Origin: Candidatus Gastranaerophilales bacterium
GTDB taxonomy: Bacteria; Cyanobacteriota; Vampirovibrionia; Gastranaerophilales; Gastranaerophilaceae
DNA length: 58,855 bases
Reading direction: 5' to 3'
Assembly (NCBI GenBank): GCA_910587815.1
Contig: CAJUNK010000015.1
Span: 1-58,855, forward strand
Below the pieces are notes generated by a model. The model was not told the DNA's origin. It did no database searches and worked only from the letters and a program-made list of their open reading frames with translations. The position numbers were made by a program, and so were the translations under genes. Below, piece after piece: positions 34,244 through 42,768 of the stretch (positions within the stretch are counted from its first letter, which is position 1; each line of letters begins with the position of its first letter).

Positions 34244-35929
34244 ATGGTTAAAAAAAATGTTAATCCGATTTTAGAATATAACGACAAAATACAATCCGGT
34301 GAAATTGTTGCATGTGAAAAAATAAAAATAATATATCAGCATTTGGCGGATGAGATAAACAATCCGGAAAGCAAATATATTTATAGCGAAAAACGCGCGA
34401 AACATTGCATTGATTTTATCGAAAAATTTTGTAAACACTCAAAAGGAAAATGGGGTGGAAAAGCGGTTGTTCTTGAATTATGGCAAAAGGCTTTTTTATG
34501 CGCGCTTTTTGGTATTTTAGTTAAAGCAACCGGAAAAAGAAGATTCAATGAAGCAATTTTATTGATTGGAAGAAAAAATGGGAAATCACTTCTTGCATCA
34601 GCAATTTCAATTTATATGATGATTGCAGATAATGAAGCCGGTGCGGAATGTTACGCAGTTGCAACAAAGCGCGACCAAGCAAAAATCATTTGGCAAGAAT
34701 CCATGTCAATGGTGAAAAAATCACCTTTTCTTTTATCGGTTATTAAATGCAGAACAAATGAATTAAAATGTGATTTATTTGAAAGCACATTCAAACCGTT
34801 ATCAAGTGAATCAAACACATTGGATGGTTTAAATACTCATTATGCGGGAATGGATGAAGTTCACGCATGGAAAGACAAAAATTTGTATGATGTTATTATT
34901 GATTCAACATCAGCAAGGGAAGAACCAATTGTTCTTTCACTTTCAACAATGGGTTATGTGCGCGAGGGAATTTTTGATATTCTTTATGATTCCGCAAAAA
35001 GATGTTTGCAATCAATAAAAGATGGAAATTTTTATAATGAAAAATTTCTTCCGGTTGTTTATGAATTAGACAAAAGGGAAGAATATCAGAATCCGGAAAT
35101 GTGGATAAAAGCAAACCCAAATTTGGGTGTTTCAAAATCTTTTGATTATATGCAAGGCGCATTCAACAAGGTTTTGGAAGATTCAAGAAAAGTTGCAAAT
35201 TTTTTGACAAAAGATTGCAATGTGCGGGAAACTGTTTCAGAAGCATTTTTCACATTTGATGAAATTGATAATGAAGAAACATTTGATTTTCAACAAATTA
35301 AACCGGCTTATTATATCGGCGGGTTTGATTTATCAGAAACAACGGATTTAACATCAGCATGTGCAATGTTTGAACTTCCGGATAGACCAAACACCTTGTT
35401 TATAGAATCCATGTATTGGTTGCCTTTTGACTTATTAGAAAAAAGGGTGAAAGAAGACCACATTCCTTATGATGTATGGTATGAACAAGGGTTATTGAGA
35501 TTATCAAACGGAAACAAGATTGAAAGAAAAGATGTTGAAGCATGGTTTGTTGAATTAGCGCACAAATATAATATTTTACCAATTTCCATTGGTTATGATA
35601 GATGGTGTGCGCAAGAAATTGTGAACAGTATGAAAGCAACATTTGGTGCAACTTGCATGCATGAGGTCAAGCAATATGCCAAAGTTTTATCAAATCCATT
35701 AAAAATGCTTGCAAATGATTTTAAATCAAAACAAATTGTTTACAATAACAATCCAATAACAAAATGGTGCTTGACTAATTTGGCGGTTAAAACGGATGTA
35801 AACGGTAATATTCAGCCGGTCAAAGCAGTAAACCAAAACGGAAGAATTGATGGTGCAATGGCAATTTTGGATGCTTATGTTGCATACATAGATAATAAGG
35901 ATGATTATAGAAATGCAGTTGGGTTTTAA
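34244..35929 (+). CDS. Terminase large subunit
   Basis: 561 residues, Terminase_1-like. An ATPase domain carries a Walker A-like GRKNGKSLLASA (about 108-119) and Walker B YAGMDEVHAW (about 200). The nuclease domain has IGGFDLSETTDLTSA and ISIGYDRWCA, with the acidic residues that bind metal. The motor packages DNA into the prohead and cuts the concatemer. Its 3' end overlaps the portal start by 17 nt. Confidence 0.95.
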   Translation: MVKKNVNPILEYNDKIQSGEIVACEKIKIIYQHLADEINNPESKYIYSEKRAKHCIDFIEKFCKHSKGKWGGKAVVLELWQKAFLCALFGILVKATGKRRFNEAILLIGRKNGKSLLASAISIYMMIADNEAGAECYAVATKRDQAKIIWQESMSMVKKSPFLLSVIKCRTNELKCDLFESTFKPLSSESNTLDGLNTHYAGMDEVHAWKDKNLYDVIIDSTSAREEPIVLSLSTMGYVREGIFDILYDSAKRCLQSIKDGNFYNEKFLPVVYELDKREEYQNPEMWIKANPNLGVSKSFDYMQGAFNKVLEDSRKVANFLTKDCNVRETVSEAFFTFDEIDNEETFDFQQIKPAYYIGGFDLSETTDLTSACAMFELPDRPNTLFIESMYWLPFDLLEKRVKEDHIPYDVWYEQGLLRLSNGNKIERKDVEAWFVELAHKYNILPISIGYDRWCAQEIVNSMKATFGATCMHEVKQYAKVLSNPLKMLANDFKSKQIVYNNNPITKWCLTNLAVKTDVNGNIQPVKAVNQNGRIDGAMAILDAYVAYIDNKDDYRNAVGF

Positions 35930-37100
35930 TAGAATATTTAAAAATATTTTTGGGGGATTCAAGAGCATTGCGCATAATTTGCAAAGTGCTTTTTTATTAA
36001 ATGGCGTTCCGTATTTTACAAACGCAACAGAAAATGTTTATGATATAGCACTTGCGCGCTCTTGCATCCATACCATTGCAACACATTGTGCAAAATTACA
36101 AATGAAATACATGAAAAATGATGTGTTCCAAGATTCAAGTGATTTGCAATATTTATTGGGTACAAGACCAAATCCATATATGAGCGCATTTGATTTTGTA
36201 TATAAAACCGCATCTTTGTTGTATTCATCCAATAATGCTTTTGTATATTGTCATAGCGAAAACGGCAAATTGGTTGGTTTATATCCAATTAGTTACAAGA
36301 ATTTTGAGTTGTTGGAATATCAAAATAATTTTTATGCAAGATTCAGATGCAACAATTTTGAATTTGTTGTTCCTTATGAAGAATTGATTCATTTAAGAAG
36401 ACATTTTAATGAAGACGATTTCACCGGAAGTTCACAAGCAAGTGTTTTGAATCCGGTCATAAAATTAAATGATTCGGTAACAGAATCAATTGTGAATGGT
36501 GTGCGGTCTTCAAATAAAATTCAAGGGTTGTTAAAAGCAAGCGCATTGGTTCAACCGGATGAATTAAAGAAGAAAAAAGATGAATTTGTGAAAGATTATT
36601 TGGATATATCAAATGTTGGTGGAATTGCCGTCATTGATAACAAATTTGATTTTCAACAAATTAAACTTGAACCGGTTGTGATTGATGATAAACAGATGCA
36701 AGCGGTGGCAAATGATTTGTTCCGTTATTACAATGTGTCTGAAAATATTGTTCAATCAAAATATTCAGAATCAGAGTTCAACGCATTTTATAATTCATCA
36801 ATTGAACCTTTTGCAATTCAATTTTCTTTGGAAATAACCGCAAAATTATTTACGGCAAAAGAAATAAAAGCCGGAAACAAGGTTATTTTATCAGCAGAAA
36901 GAATGGGTTTTGCAAGTATGGACACAAGGGTGAAAGCCATTCAAACATTGATGCCATTGGGTATTTTTAGCATCAATGAATCAAGAAAGATGGTTGAATT
37001 GCCGGATATTAAAAACGGTAATAAACACATTATTTCTTTAAATTATGTGGATTTAGACAAAGCAAATGAATATCAAGTTGGGGAATCGAAAAATGAATAA
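35913..37100 (+). CDS. Portal protein (HK97 family)
   Basis: 395 residues from Met 35913; the site AAGGA is 12 nt upstream, whereas the in-frame Met at 35901 directly abuts it. Portal marks: ALARSCIHTIATHCAKLQ near the start, LLGTRPNPYMSAFDFVYKTA, and the YPI...RCNNFEF strand region followed by VVPYEELIHLRRHF. It forms the dodecameric DNA channel at the capsid vertex. Confidence 0.9.
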   Translation: MQLGFNRIFKNIFGGFKSIAHNLQSAFLLNGVPYFTNATENVYDIALARSCIHTIATHCAKLQMKYMKNDVFQDSSDLQYLLGTRPNPYMSAFDFVYKTASLLYSSNNAFVYCHSENGKLVGLYPISYKNFELLEYQNNFYARFRCNNFEFVVPYEELIHLRRHFNEDDFTGSSQASVLNPVIKLNDSVTESIVNGVRSSNKIQGLLKASALVQPDELKKKKDEFVKDYLDISNVGGIAVIDNKFDFQQIKLEPVVIDDKQMQAVANDLFRYYNVSENIVQSKYSESEFNAFYNSSIEPFAIQFSLEITAKLFTAKEIKAGNKVILSAERMGFASMDTRVKAIQTLMPLGIFSINESRKMVELPDIKNGNKHIISLNYVDLDKANEYQVGESKNE

Positions 37101-37686
37101 AGAATTTAACAAAAAATATCAATTAAGGGAAGTTGAATTAAGGGATGCGAATGTAAAAGAGAATGACGGCAAAATGATTTTAGAGGGTTATGCCGTTATT
37201 TTTAATTCACCAACAGTTCTTTTCAAGTGTGGTGATACAGAATATAAAGAAATTATTGATGCAAAAGCATTTGATGATGCGGATATGTCGGATTGTTGTT
37301 TGAAATATAATCACGGCGGAATGCTACTTGCAAGAACACGCGGAAATTCTTTAAAACTAACCGTTGATGAAAAAGGTTTATATTTTCATGCGGAATTGTT
37401 TGATACATCCGTTTCAAGGGATGTTTACAAACTTGTTAAAGATGGCGGATTGGATAAATGTTCATTTGCGTTTTCAGTAAAAGAACACGCATTCAATGAA
37501 GAAACAACAACAAGAACAATTTTAAAAGTTGATAAATTATATGATGTTGCGGTTGTGGATATACCCGCATATAAAGACACATCAGTTTCGGCGCGAAGTC
37601 TTTTTGAAATGGAAATTGAGAAAAGGGAACAAGAATTGGAAAATTCAAAATTGCGTGAAAGATTGATTGTTGAATCATATTTATAA
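37093..37686 (+). CDS. Prohead protease (HK97 family)
   Basis: 197 residues from ATG 37093, overlapping portal by 8 nt. MILEGYAVIFNSPT, the His region CLKYNHGGMLLARTRG and the Ser region LDKCSFAFSVKEH give the His/Ser dyad of the U35-like protease, and VDIPAYKDTSVSARS closes the fold. It cleaves the delta domain of the capsid protein during maturation. Confidence 0.9.
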   Translation: MNKEFNKKYQLREVELRDANVKENDGKMILEGYAVIFNSPTVLFKCGDTEYKEIIDAKAFDDADMSDCCLKYNHGGMLLARTRGNSLKLTVDEKGLYFHAELFDTSVSRDVYKLVKDGGLDKCSFAFSVKEHAFNEETTTRTILKVDKLYDVAVVDIPAYKDTSVSARSLFEMEIEKREQELENSKLRERLIVESYL

Positions 37687-37728
37687 AAATTTGTTTAGTT
37701 AGTAATTAAAAATGAAAGGGAATCAATT

Positions 37729-38877
37729 ATGGATTGGTTAAAAAGATTAAAAGAAATTGAAGAAAGAAAAGCGGAAATTCGTGCAAGTCTTGAAAATGAA
37801 AAAGAAGTTGATTTGCAAGCATTAAAAGCGGAATTGGTATCATTGACAAAAGAAAAAAGAAGTATTGAAGAAAGACAAGAAATTGCGGATTCAATTAAAA
37901 CCGGAAATATTGAATTAAGAAGAATTGCCGGTGGTAATGATGAAAACAAACTTGATGAAAATTCCGCAGAATTTAGAAGTGCATTTTTCAAACAATTACA
38001 AGGTAAAGAATTAACAGAACCGGAAAAACGTGCGTTGACATATACAACATCAACCGCCGGTGCAGTTATTCCAACACAAACATTGAATAAAATCATTGAA
38101 AAGTTGGAACAAGATTCCGTGTTGTTCCCATTAGTTCAACATTATAACATTCCAAGCAATCTTTCAATTGGGGTTGAGGGTGAAAATGATGAATGTGCAT
38201 GGACAACAGAAAATGCAACATCAACCGCATCAAGCGCATCTATCAGTTCAGTTGCGTTGACTGCATATCAGATTTGCAAATTTGTTTCAATTTCCGCACA
38301 AATTGGCAAAATGTCAATTGATGCGTTGGAAAACTTTATTGTTGGTTCATTAACAAGAAAATTACACCGCGCAATTGATAAAGCCATTATGGATGGAACA
38401 GGTACAAACCAACCAACAGGAATCACCAAGAACATGACATTCATTGAGGTTGAAAAACTTGATTATGATGCAATTTGTGATATTGATGCGGAATTAAATT
38501 CCGAATATGACAAAAATGCGGTTTATGTCATGAATAAGAAAACAAGAAACCTTGTGAAAAAGATTAAAAATGAAATTGGTGAACCAATTTTTGTTCAAAA
38601 TTCCGCAAATGGTTTTGGCAATATGTTGGATGGTTATCCGGTTGTTATATATGACAAAATGCCTGATAATAAGATTATTTTGGGTGATTTTTCACAATAT
38701 GTGTTCAACTTTGCATCTAATCCAACAATTGATAAATCAAAAGATGCGGGATTTTTCCAAAATGCGGAAGTGTACAGAATTTCAGCATTAGCAGATGGAA
38801 AACCGGCAATGCAAAGTGCGTTTGTGGGTGTTGAATATAAACCAAAAGCAACACCGCCGGAACAAGGGCAAGGCTAA
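37729..38877 (+). CDS. Major capsid protein (HK97 fold)
   Basis: 382 residues. Residues 1-60 are a charged coiled coil (LKEIEERKAEIRASLENEKE), the scaffolding delta domain, then a linker and the HK97 body (TTSTAGAVIPTQTLNKIIEK, ENATSTASSASISSVALTAY, GTGTNQPTGITKNM). Cleavage by the upstream protease probably occurs near residue 80-110. A terminator follows, as usual for the most expressed head gene. Confidence 0.93.
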   Translation: MDWLKRLKEIEERKAEIRASLENEKEVDLQALKAELVSLTKEKRSIEERQEIADSIKTGNIELRRIAGGNDENKLDENSAEFRSAFFKQLQGKELTEPEKRALTYTTSTAGAVIPTQTLNKIIEKLEQDSVLFPLVQHYNIPSNLSIGVEGENDECAWTTENATSTASSASISSVALTAYQICKFVSISAQIGKMSIDALENFIVGSLTRKLHRAIDKAIMDGTGTNQPTGITKNMTFIEVEKLDYDAICDIDAELNSEYDKNAVYVMNKKTRNLVKKIKNEIGEPIFVQNSANGFGNMLDGYPVVIYDKMPDNKIILGDFSQYVFNFASNPTIDKSKDAGFFQNAEVYRISALADGKPAMQSAFVGVEYKPKATPPEQGQG

Positions 38878-38921
38878 TTAAAAACAAGGATTCATTGTTA
38901 CTTCCTTGATAATGAAAGTAT

Positions 38922-38947
38922 AAAAGCGGGATTTTTTCCCGCTTTTA
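38922..38947 (+). terminator. Terminator after the capsid gene
   Basis: AAAAGCGGG (38922-38930) pairs perfectly with CCCGCTTTT (38938-38946), with T bases in and after the loop. Confidence 0.85.
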
Positions 38948-38966
38948 TATGATTTGAGGTTAAAAA

Positions 38967-39251
38967 ATGGCAAAATTATTGGAAGAAATTAAAAGTTATT
39001 TAAAAGTCCAACATGATGTTGAAGACACTTTAATAACTGAATTTATAGAGTTTTCAAAAGAATATATTCAACAAAAAACAGGGGTTGAATACAATGAAAA
39101 CGATTTAATTTTTAAAGATTGTTTGCGCTTAATGGTTGCATATAGATATTATAACCGCAATGCAGTTGGGGAAAAGAATTTAACTGAATATCCGTATTCA
39201 ATAACCGAACATTTAAAAACATTATCATTTAGAGGTGCAAAAAATGGTTGA
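38967..39251 (+). CDS. Head-tail connector (gp6-like)
   Basis: 94 residues, helical: MAKLLEEIKSYLKVQHDVED, FSKEYIQQKTGVEYNENDLI and a central helix DCLRLMVAYRYYNRN. This size and pattern fit the gp6/Gp15-type connector that docks under the portal. It overlaps the next gene by 8 nt. Confidence 0.78.
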   Translation: MAKLLEEIKSYLKVQHDVEDTLITEFIEFSKEYIQQKTGVEYNENDLIFKDCLRLMVAYRYYNRNAVGEKNLTEYPYSITEHLKTLSFRGAKNG

Positions 39252-39585
39252 TTGTGGAAGATATGATAAATATATAACCATCATGGAACTAAAAAAAGAT
39301 GATGAAGAAAATGAAATTGGTGAAAAAGATTTGCATTATGTACCGGTTAAAACAATATTTGCACGGATTGAATCGCGCGTTGGTTCTTTATTGACCGGAA
39401 GACAGGCGGACACAGTTGTGGAAAAAACCACACATAAAATTTCATATCCATTATTGAATTTTCCGGAAATAGATAAAAATAAACACCGCATTGAATGGCG
39501 GAAAAAGGTTTATTCCATTGATTATGTTTTGGATGATGATGATTTGGATGAAGAAATGCAAATATTCGTTTCTTGTGAGGTATAA
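39244..39585 (+). CDS. Head-tail adaptor/closure protein
   Basis: 113 residues from ATG 39244. DKYITIMELKKDDEENEIGE, FARIESRVGSLLTGRQADTV and YSIDYVLDDDDLDEEMQIFV form the beta barrel of phage head closure proteins (SPP1 gp16-like). It lies in the expected position after the connector. Confidence 0.72.
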   Translation: MVDCGRYDKYITIMELKKDDEENEIGEKDLHYVPVKTIFARIESRVGSLLTGRQADTVVEKTTHKISYPLLNFPEIDKNKHRIEWRKKVYSIDYVLDDDDLDEEMQIFVSCEV

Positions 39586-39590
39586 CCGGC

Positions 39591-40046
39591 ATGGATGGAT
39601 TCATTTTTGATGAAATTGGGGATTTGGAAAAAGACATTTTAAAATTAGCCAAAGAACAATTTCCAAAAGAAACACAAAAATTTGTTCAAGATGAAGCAAA
39701 AAAAGGCAAAGAAATTGCACAAAGGATTGCACAACAGGAATTAAATAAAAAAACCGGTAAATATTTAAAAAGTTTTAAAACCGGCAAATCAAAATTGCAT
39801 GATAAATTTTCACACAAATTTTATAATGATGCGCCACATGGACATTTAATTGAAGATGGACACTATGATGTTGCACGCGGTGAGGGGAAAAACAAAGGAA
39901 ACAGAAAAAGCGGTGCGGGTGGTGCAAAAAGAAAATTTATTGAGGGGAAAAAGATTTTTGTAAAAGCACAAATTGAAATGGAATCACAATTTGCAAGTGA
40001 TGTTGATGCTTTTATTTCAAAATTAACAGATAAGGTGTTTAAATGA
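39591..40046 (+). CDS. HK97 gp10-like tail completion protein
   Basis: 151 residues. KEIAQRIAQQELNKKTGKYLKSFKTGK, then FYNDAPHGHLIEDGHY, the hallmark segment of the gp10/HK97 neck protein family, and a Lys-rich loop. It helps join tail to head. It overlaps the next start by 4 nt. Confidence 0.78.
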   Translation: MDGFIFDEIGDLEKDILKLAKEQFPKETQKFVQDEAKKGKEIAQRIAQQELNKKTGKYLKSFKTGKSKLHDKFSHKFYNDAPHGHLIEDGHYDVARGEGKNKGNRKSGAGGAKRKFIEGKKIFVKAQIEMESQFASDVDAFISKLTDKVFK

Positions 40047-40579
40047 TTACAGATTTACACATTTTAAAGGCTTTGCATGGTGTTATCCGGAAATATTTTC
40101 CAAAAATTGAAATTGTTGATAAGGATGATAAAGACCGCAAAAGACCGGCATTTTATATTCAAGATATTACAAGGCGGGATTCAAATATTGCGCCGGAATT
40201 GTTTGAATCATTAAAAGCATTTAATATAACTTTTTTTGGTTCAGATAAAAGAACCGGCAATATTGAATTGGTAAGAATCAAAGAATGGTTATCAAACATT
40301 TTTTTAAAACCAATAAAAATTAAAATTGAAACAAAAAACAAAGTCAAAAATGTTTTTTATGTTGAAATTGATTCATTTGATGTGCGTGTAAATCGCAATG
40401 AAAATTATGTTTCTTGTGATTTGATTGTAAACATTCAACAACGCAAAATCAATGTTCTTATTGAGGAAGCAACGGCAAATAAAAATGAAATTGTTGTTGA
40501 TTATGAAAATAATCTTGATAGTGATGTTGTTAATAATGAATTTATGGAAGTTATTGAACAAAAAATAAATGAAAAATAG
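40043..40579 (+). CDS. Tail terminator-like protein
   Basis: 178 residues. It begins ITDLHILKALHGVIRKYFPK and has strands FYIQDITRR and INIQQRKINVL, like the phage tail terminator proteins that cap the tube (YqbJ/XkdJ region). Position between the gp10-like gene and the sheath supports this. Confidence 0.65.
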   Translation: MITDLHILKALHGVIRKYFPKIEIVDKDDKDRKRPAFYIQDITRRDSNIAPELFESLKAFNITFFGSDKRTGNIELVRIKEWLSNIFLKPIKIKIETKNKVKNVFYVEIDSFDVRVNRNENYVSCDLIVNIQQRKINVLIEEATANKNEIVVDYENNLDSDVVNNEFMEVIEQKINEK

Positions 40580-40591
40580 GGGGATTTAGTT

Positions 40592-41680
40592 ATGGCAAAA
40601 TTAAAACTTGAAGATATTCAAGCCGTTATTGATGTTATCTTCAAACAACGCGTTGCACAAATGATTGCAGTAGGTGAAAAAGGTGTTGTGTTGTTTGCAC
40701 ACAGAAATGAATCATTGGTAAGTGGAAATGGTGAGGGTGAGAGTGATGAAGACACAAACGCACCAACATATCAATTAAGAGATTTTACATCATCTTTAAA
40801 CACCGGAATTGATGATGAAACTTTAAAAGCAAAGGTTGTAAGCATTTTTGATAATAAAGCGGTTGAAGTTCTTTTATTTGAACACGCAGATGCGTTGGAA
40901 ACCTATGTTGATGTTTTAAATGAACTTAATTTTGATTGGATGGTTTCAGATAATGCGGAAGACCAAGCCACAGTTGCAACATATTGTGTGGAAAAAGAAT
41001 TGTTTGGTATTGTTTACAATGTTGCAAAAGATGATATGTCGGTTGTGAATTTCACAAATCCAAAAGTAACAAAAACAGATGGAACGGTTGTTGATGCGTT
41101 GGATTATCTTCCAACAATTGCCGGTGTTCTTGCGGGATGTCCATATTCCAAATCTGTTTCATACAAGGTTTTTAAGGATTTAAAATCTGTAACAATGCCG
41201 GAAATCACAAAAGGTGCGTTGATTCTTTATAATGATGAAGATGGTGTGCGCTTTGCAAGTCCGGTTAATTCGTTGGTTACATTAGGAACTAACATCACAG
41301 AGGACATGAAGTCCATTTGTATTGTAGAGGGTATGCGCAGACTTAAAAAAGATGTTAAATATGCTTTTAAAATCACATATAAGGGTAATTACAAAAATAG
41401 TTATGATAACCAATGTTTATTGATTTGCGCAGTAAAAGCATATTTAAAACAATTGGAAAAATTAGAGATATTAGACCCAAGTTATGACAATACATGTGAT
41501 GTTGATGTTGAATTGCAACGCGAAAAATGGATTGCATCCGGTAAAGATGAAGCGGAAATAAACGCAATGACAGACCAAGAAATAAGAGAATTGACATATA
41601 AAGATATGGTATTCTTGAAACTTGATGTTAAATTCTTAAACGCAATGGAAGGTCTTCAAGCAACAGTTGAAATGTATTAA
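40592..41680 (+). CDS. Contractile tail sheath protein (XkdK-like)
   Basis: 362 residues. The middle has the sheath-type segments TVATYCVEKELFGIVYNVA, LDYLPTIAGVLAGCPYSKSV and the C-terminal region ICIVEGMRRLKKDVKYAFKI...LICAVKAYLKQLEKL. It forms the outer tube that contracts at injection, and so makes this a myovirus-type or PBSX-like particle. Confidence 0.85.
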   Translation: MAKLKLEDIQAVIDVIFKQRVAQMIAVGEKGVVLFAHRNESLVSGNGEGESDEDTNAPTYQLRDFTSSLNTGIDDETLKAKVVSIFDNKAVEVLLFEHADALETYVDVLNELNFDWMVSDNAEDQATVATYCVEKELFGIVYNVAKDDMSVVNFTNPKVTKTDGTVVDALDYLPTIAGVLAGCPYSKSVSYKVFKDLKSVTMPEITKGALILYNDEDGVRFASPVNSLVTLGTNITEDMKSICIVEGMRRLKKDVKYAFKITYKGNYKNSYDNQCLLICAVKAYLKQLEKLEILDPSYDNTCDVDVELQREKWIASGKDEAEINAMTDQEIRELTYKDMVFLKLDVKFLNAMEGLQATVEMY

Positions 41681-41695
41681 AAAGATTTAGTGAAT

Positions 41696-41715
41696 GGCGG
41701 GTTTTCCCGCCTTTT
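41696..41715 (+). terminator. Terminator after the sheath gene
   Basis: GGCGGG (41696-41701), TTTT loop, CCCGCC (41706-41711), then TTTT. Confidence 0.8.
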
Positions 41716-41751
41716 CTAATACAAATGATAAAAAATTAAGGAGAAATAAAA

Positions 41752-42186
41752 ATGCCAAAAGAAATGGTTGCACAAAAAACAATAAATGGAACATACGGTG
41801 AAATTTGGATAAACGGTCAAAAATTCGGCAATTGTAAGTCATTCCAAGCAAAAGTAACCGGCGAATATCAAGAAATGGATGTTGCGGGCAAATCCGGTAA
41901 ATCTCAAAAATGGTTGGGATTCTCAATTGCCGGCACAATAACACTTGCAAAACTTGATTCAAGTATTACATCAATGTTATTGCCATTTTGGAAACTTCAT
42001 CAGAATCCAACATTCACAATTGTTGGTAAGTTAGCAGACCCAAGCGCATACGGTGCGGAAAGAATTTCATTAACAGGGGTAACAATTGACGAAGCAACAT
42101 TGTTGGATTTTGAACAAAAAACCGTTAAGGATGAAGAAGTTCCATTCAAAGCGGAAGATTATGATTTGTTAGATTTAATTGTTTAG
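41752..42186 (+). CDS. Tail tube protein (XkdM-like)
   Basis: 144 residues, all-beta: INGTYGEIWINGQKFGNCKS, FQAKVTGEYQEMDVAGKSGK, KWLGFSIAGTITLAKLDSSI. This is the pattern of PBSX XkdM tubes. Ribosome site AAGGAG is upstream. Confidence 0.88.
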   Translation: MPKEMVAQKTINGTYGEIWINGQKFGNCKSFQAKVTGEYQEMDVAGKSGKSQKWLGFSIAGTITLAKLDSSITSMLLPFWKLHQNPTFTIVGKLADPSAYGAERISLTGVTIDEATLLDFEQKTVKDEEVPFKAEDYDLLDLIV

Positions 42187-42213
42187 TAGTTAGTAAAAAA
42201 TGAGGAAGTAGCA

Positions 42214-42588
42214 ATGAAAAAAATTACAATTGAAGATGTTTTTCAACAAAAAAAGGTAAAAAAAGAAACAGAAATGTTTTTTGATTCAGAAACATTGGGT
42301 GGAAGAATTGATTTTGAAAAGATTCAACCGGATAAAGTTCTTGATATTTTGCAAGATGCTGGCAAAGGGTTAATGAGTGCGCATGATGCAAATTTATATT
42401 TAATCTATTTATCTGTTCCAATGTTCAGAAATGCAGAATTGTTGGAAAAATTTGAAATAAAAGATTCACCATATAAAGTTATTGATGCAATTTTTGAAAG
42501 TGATGTTTTAGAAATAACAACTTTTGCGGATAAAATTTTAACATTATATGGATTTCAAGCAAAAAGAGTTAAAAAAATAAAAAAGTAA
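42214..42588 (+). CDS. Tail assembly chaperone, G part (XkdN-like)
   Basis: 124 residues, in the XkdN slot between tube and tape measure. The end codes KRVKKIKK over a slippery A-AAA-AAG. A -1 slip there leads into the next frame, giving a longer GT form; both forms coat the tape measure during assembly in related phages. Confidence 0.75.
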   Translation: MKKITIEDVFQQKKVKKETEMFFDSETLGGRIDFEKIQPDKVLDILQDAGKGLMSAHDANLYLIYLSVPMFRNAELLEKFEIKDSPYKVIDAIFESDVLEITTFADKILTLYGFQAKRVKKIKK

Positions 42589-42590
42589 TA
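42579..42590 (+). other. Probable -1 programmed frameshift site (G/GT)
   Basis: The zero frame reads ATA AAA AAG TAA, so A-AAA-AAG is in the correct X-XXY-YYZ register. After a -1 slip the frame continues GTA ATA ATG CAA, entering the downstream 58-codon frame. Confidence 0.65.
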
Positions 42591-42767
42591 ATGCAAGATG
42601 TTTGGTTGTCTTGCGTTGCTTATTACTTGCAAAAGGGGCAGAAATTAGACTATTTATTGAATCTATCGGAAGATGCCAAAATATTTTTCATTGCATCAAT
42701 GGAATTAACGGCAGAACACGAAAACCAAAAGATTCAAACAATTTTTGGTTCTATGTTAGGGGGATAA
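42591..42767 (+). CDS. Tail assembly chaperone, T part (58 codons)
   Basis: 58 residues from ATG 42591 (MQDVWLSCVAYYLQKGQK, ending TIFGSMLGG); reachable by its own ATG or by the -1 frameshift from the G part. It is directly followed by the tape measure gene 1 nt later, exactly where the T domain sits in lambda- and PBSX-like phages. It has no good ribosome site of its own, which favours the fusion. Confidence 0.7.
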   Translation: MQDVWLSCVAYYLQKGQKLDYLLNLSEDAKIFFIASMELTAEHENQKIQTIFGSMLGG

Positions 42768-42768
42768 A

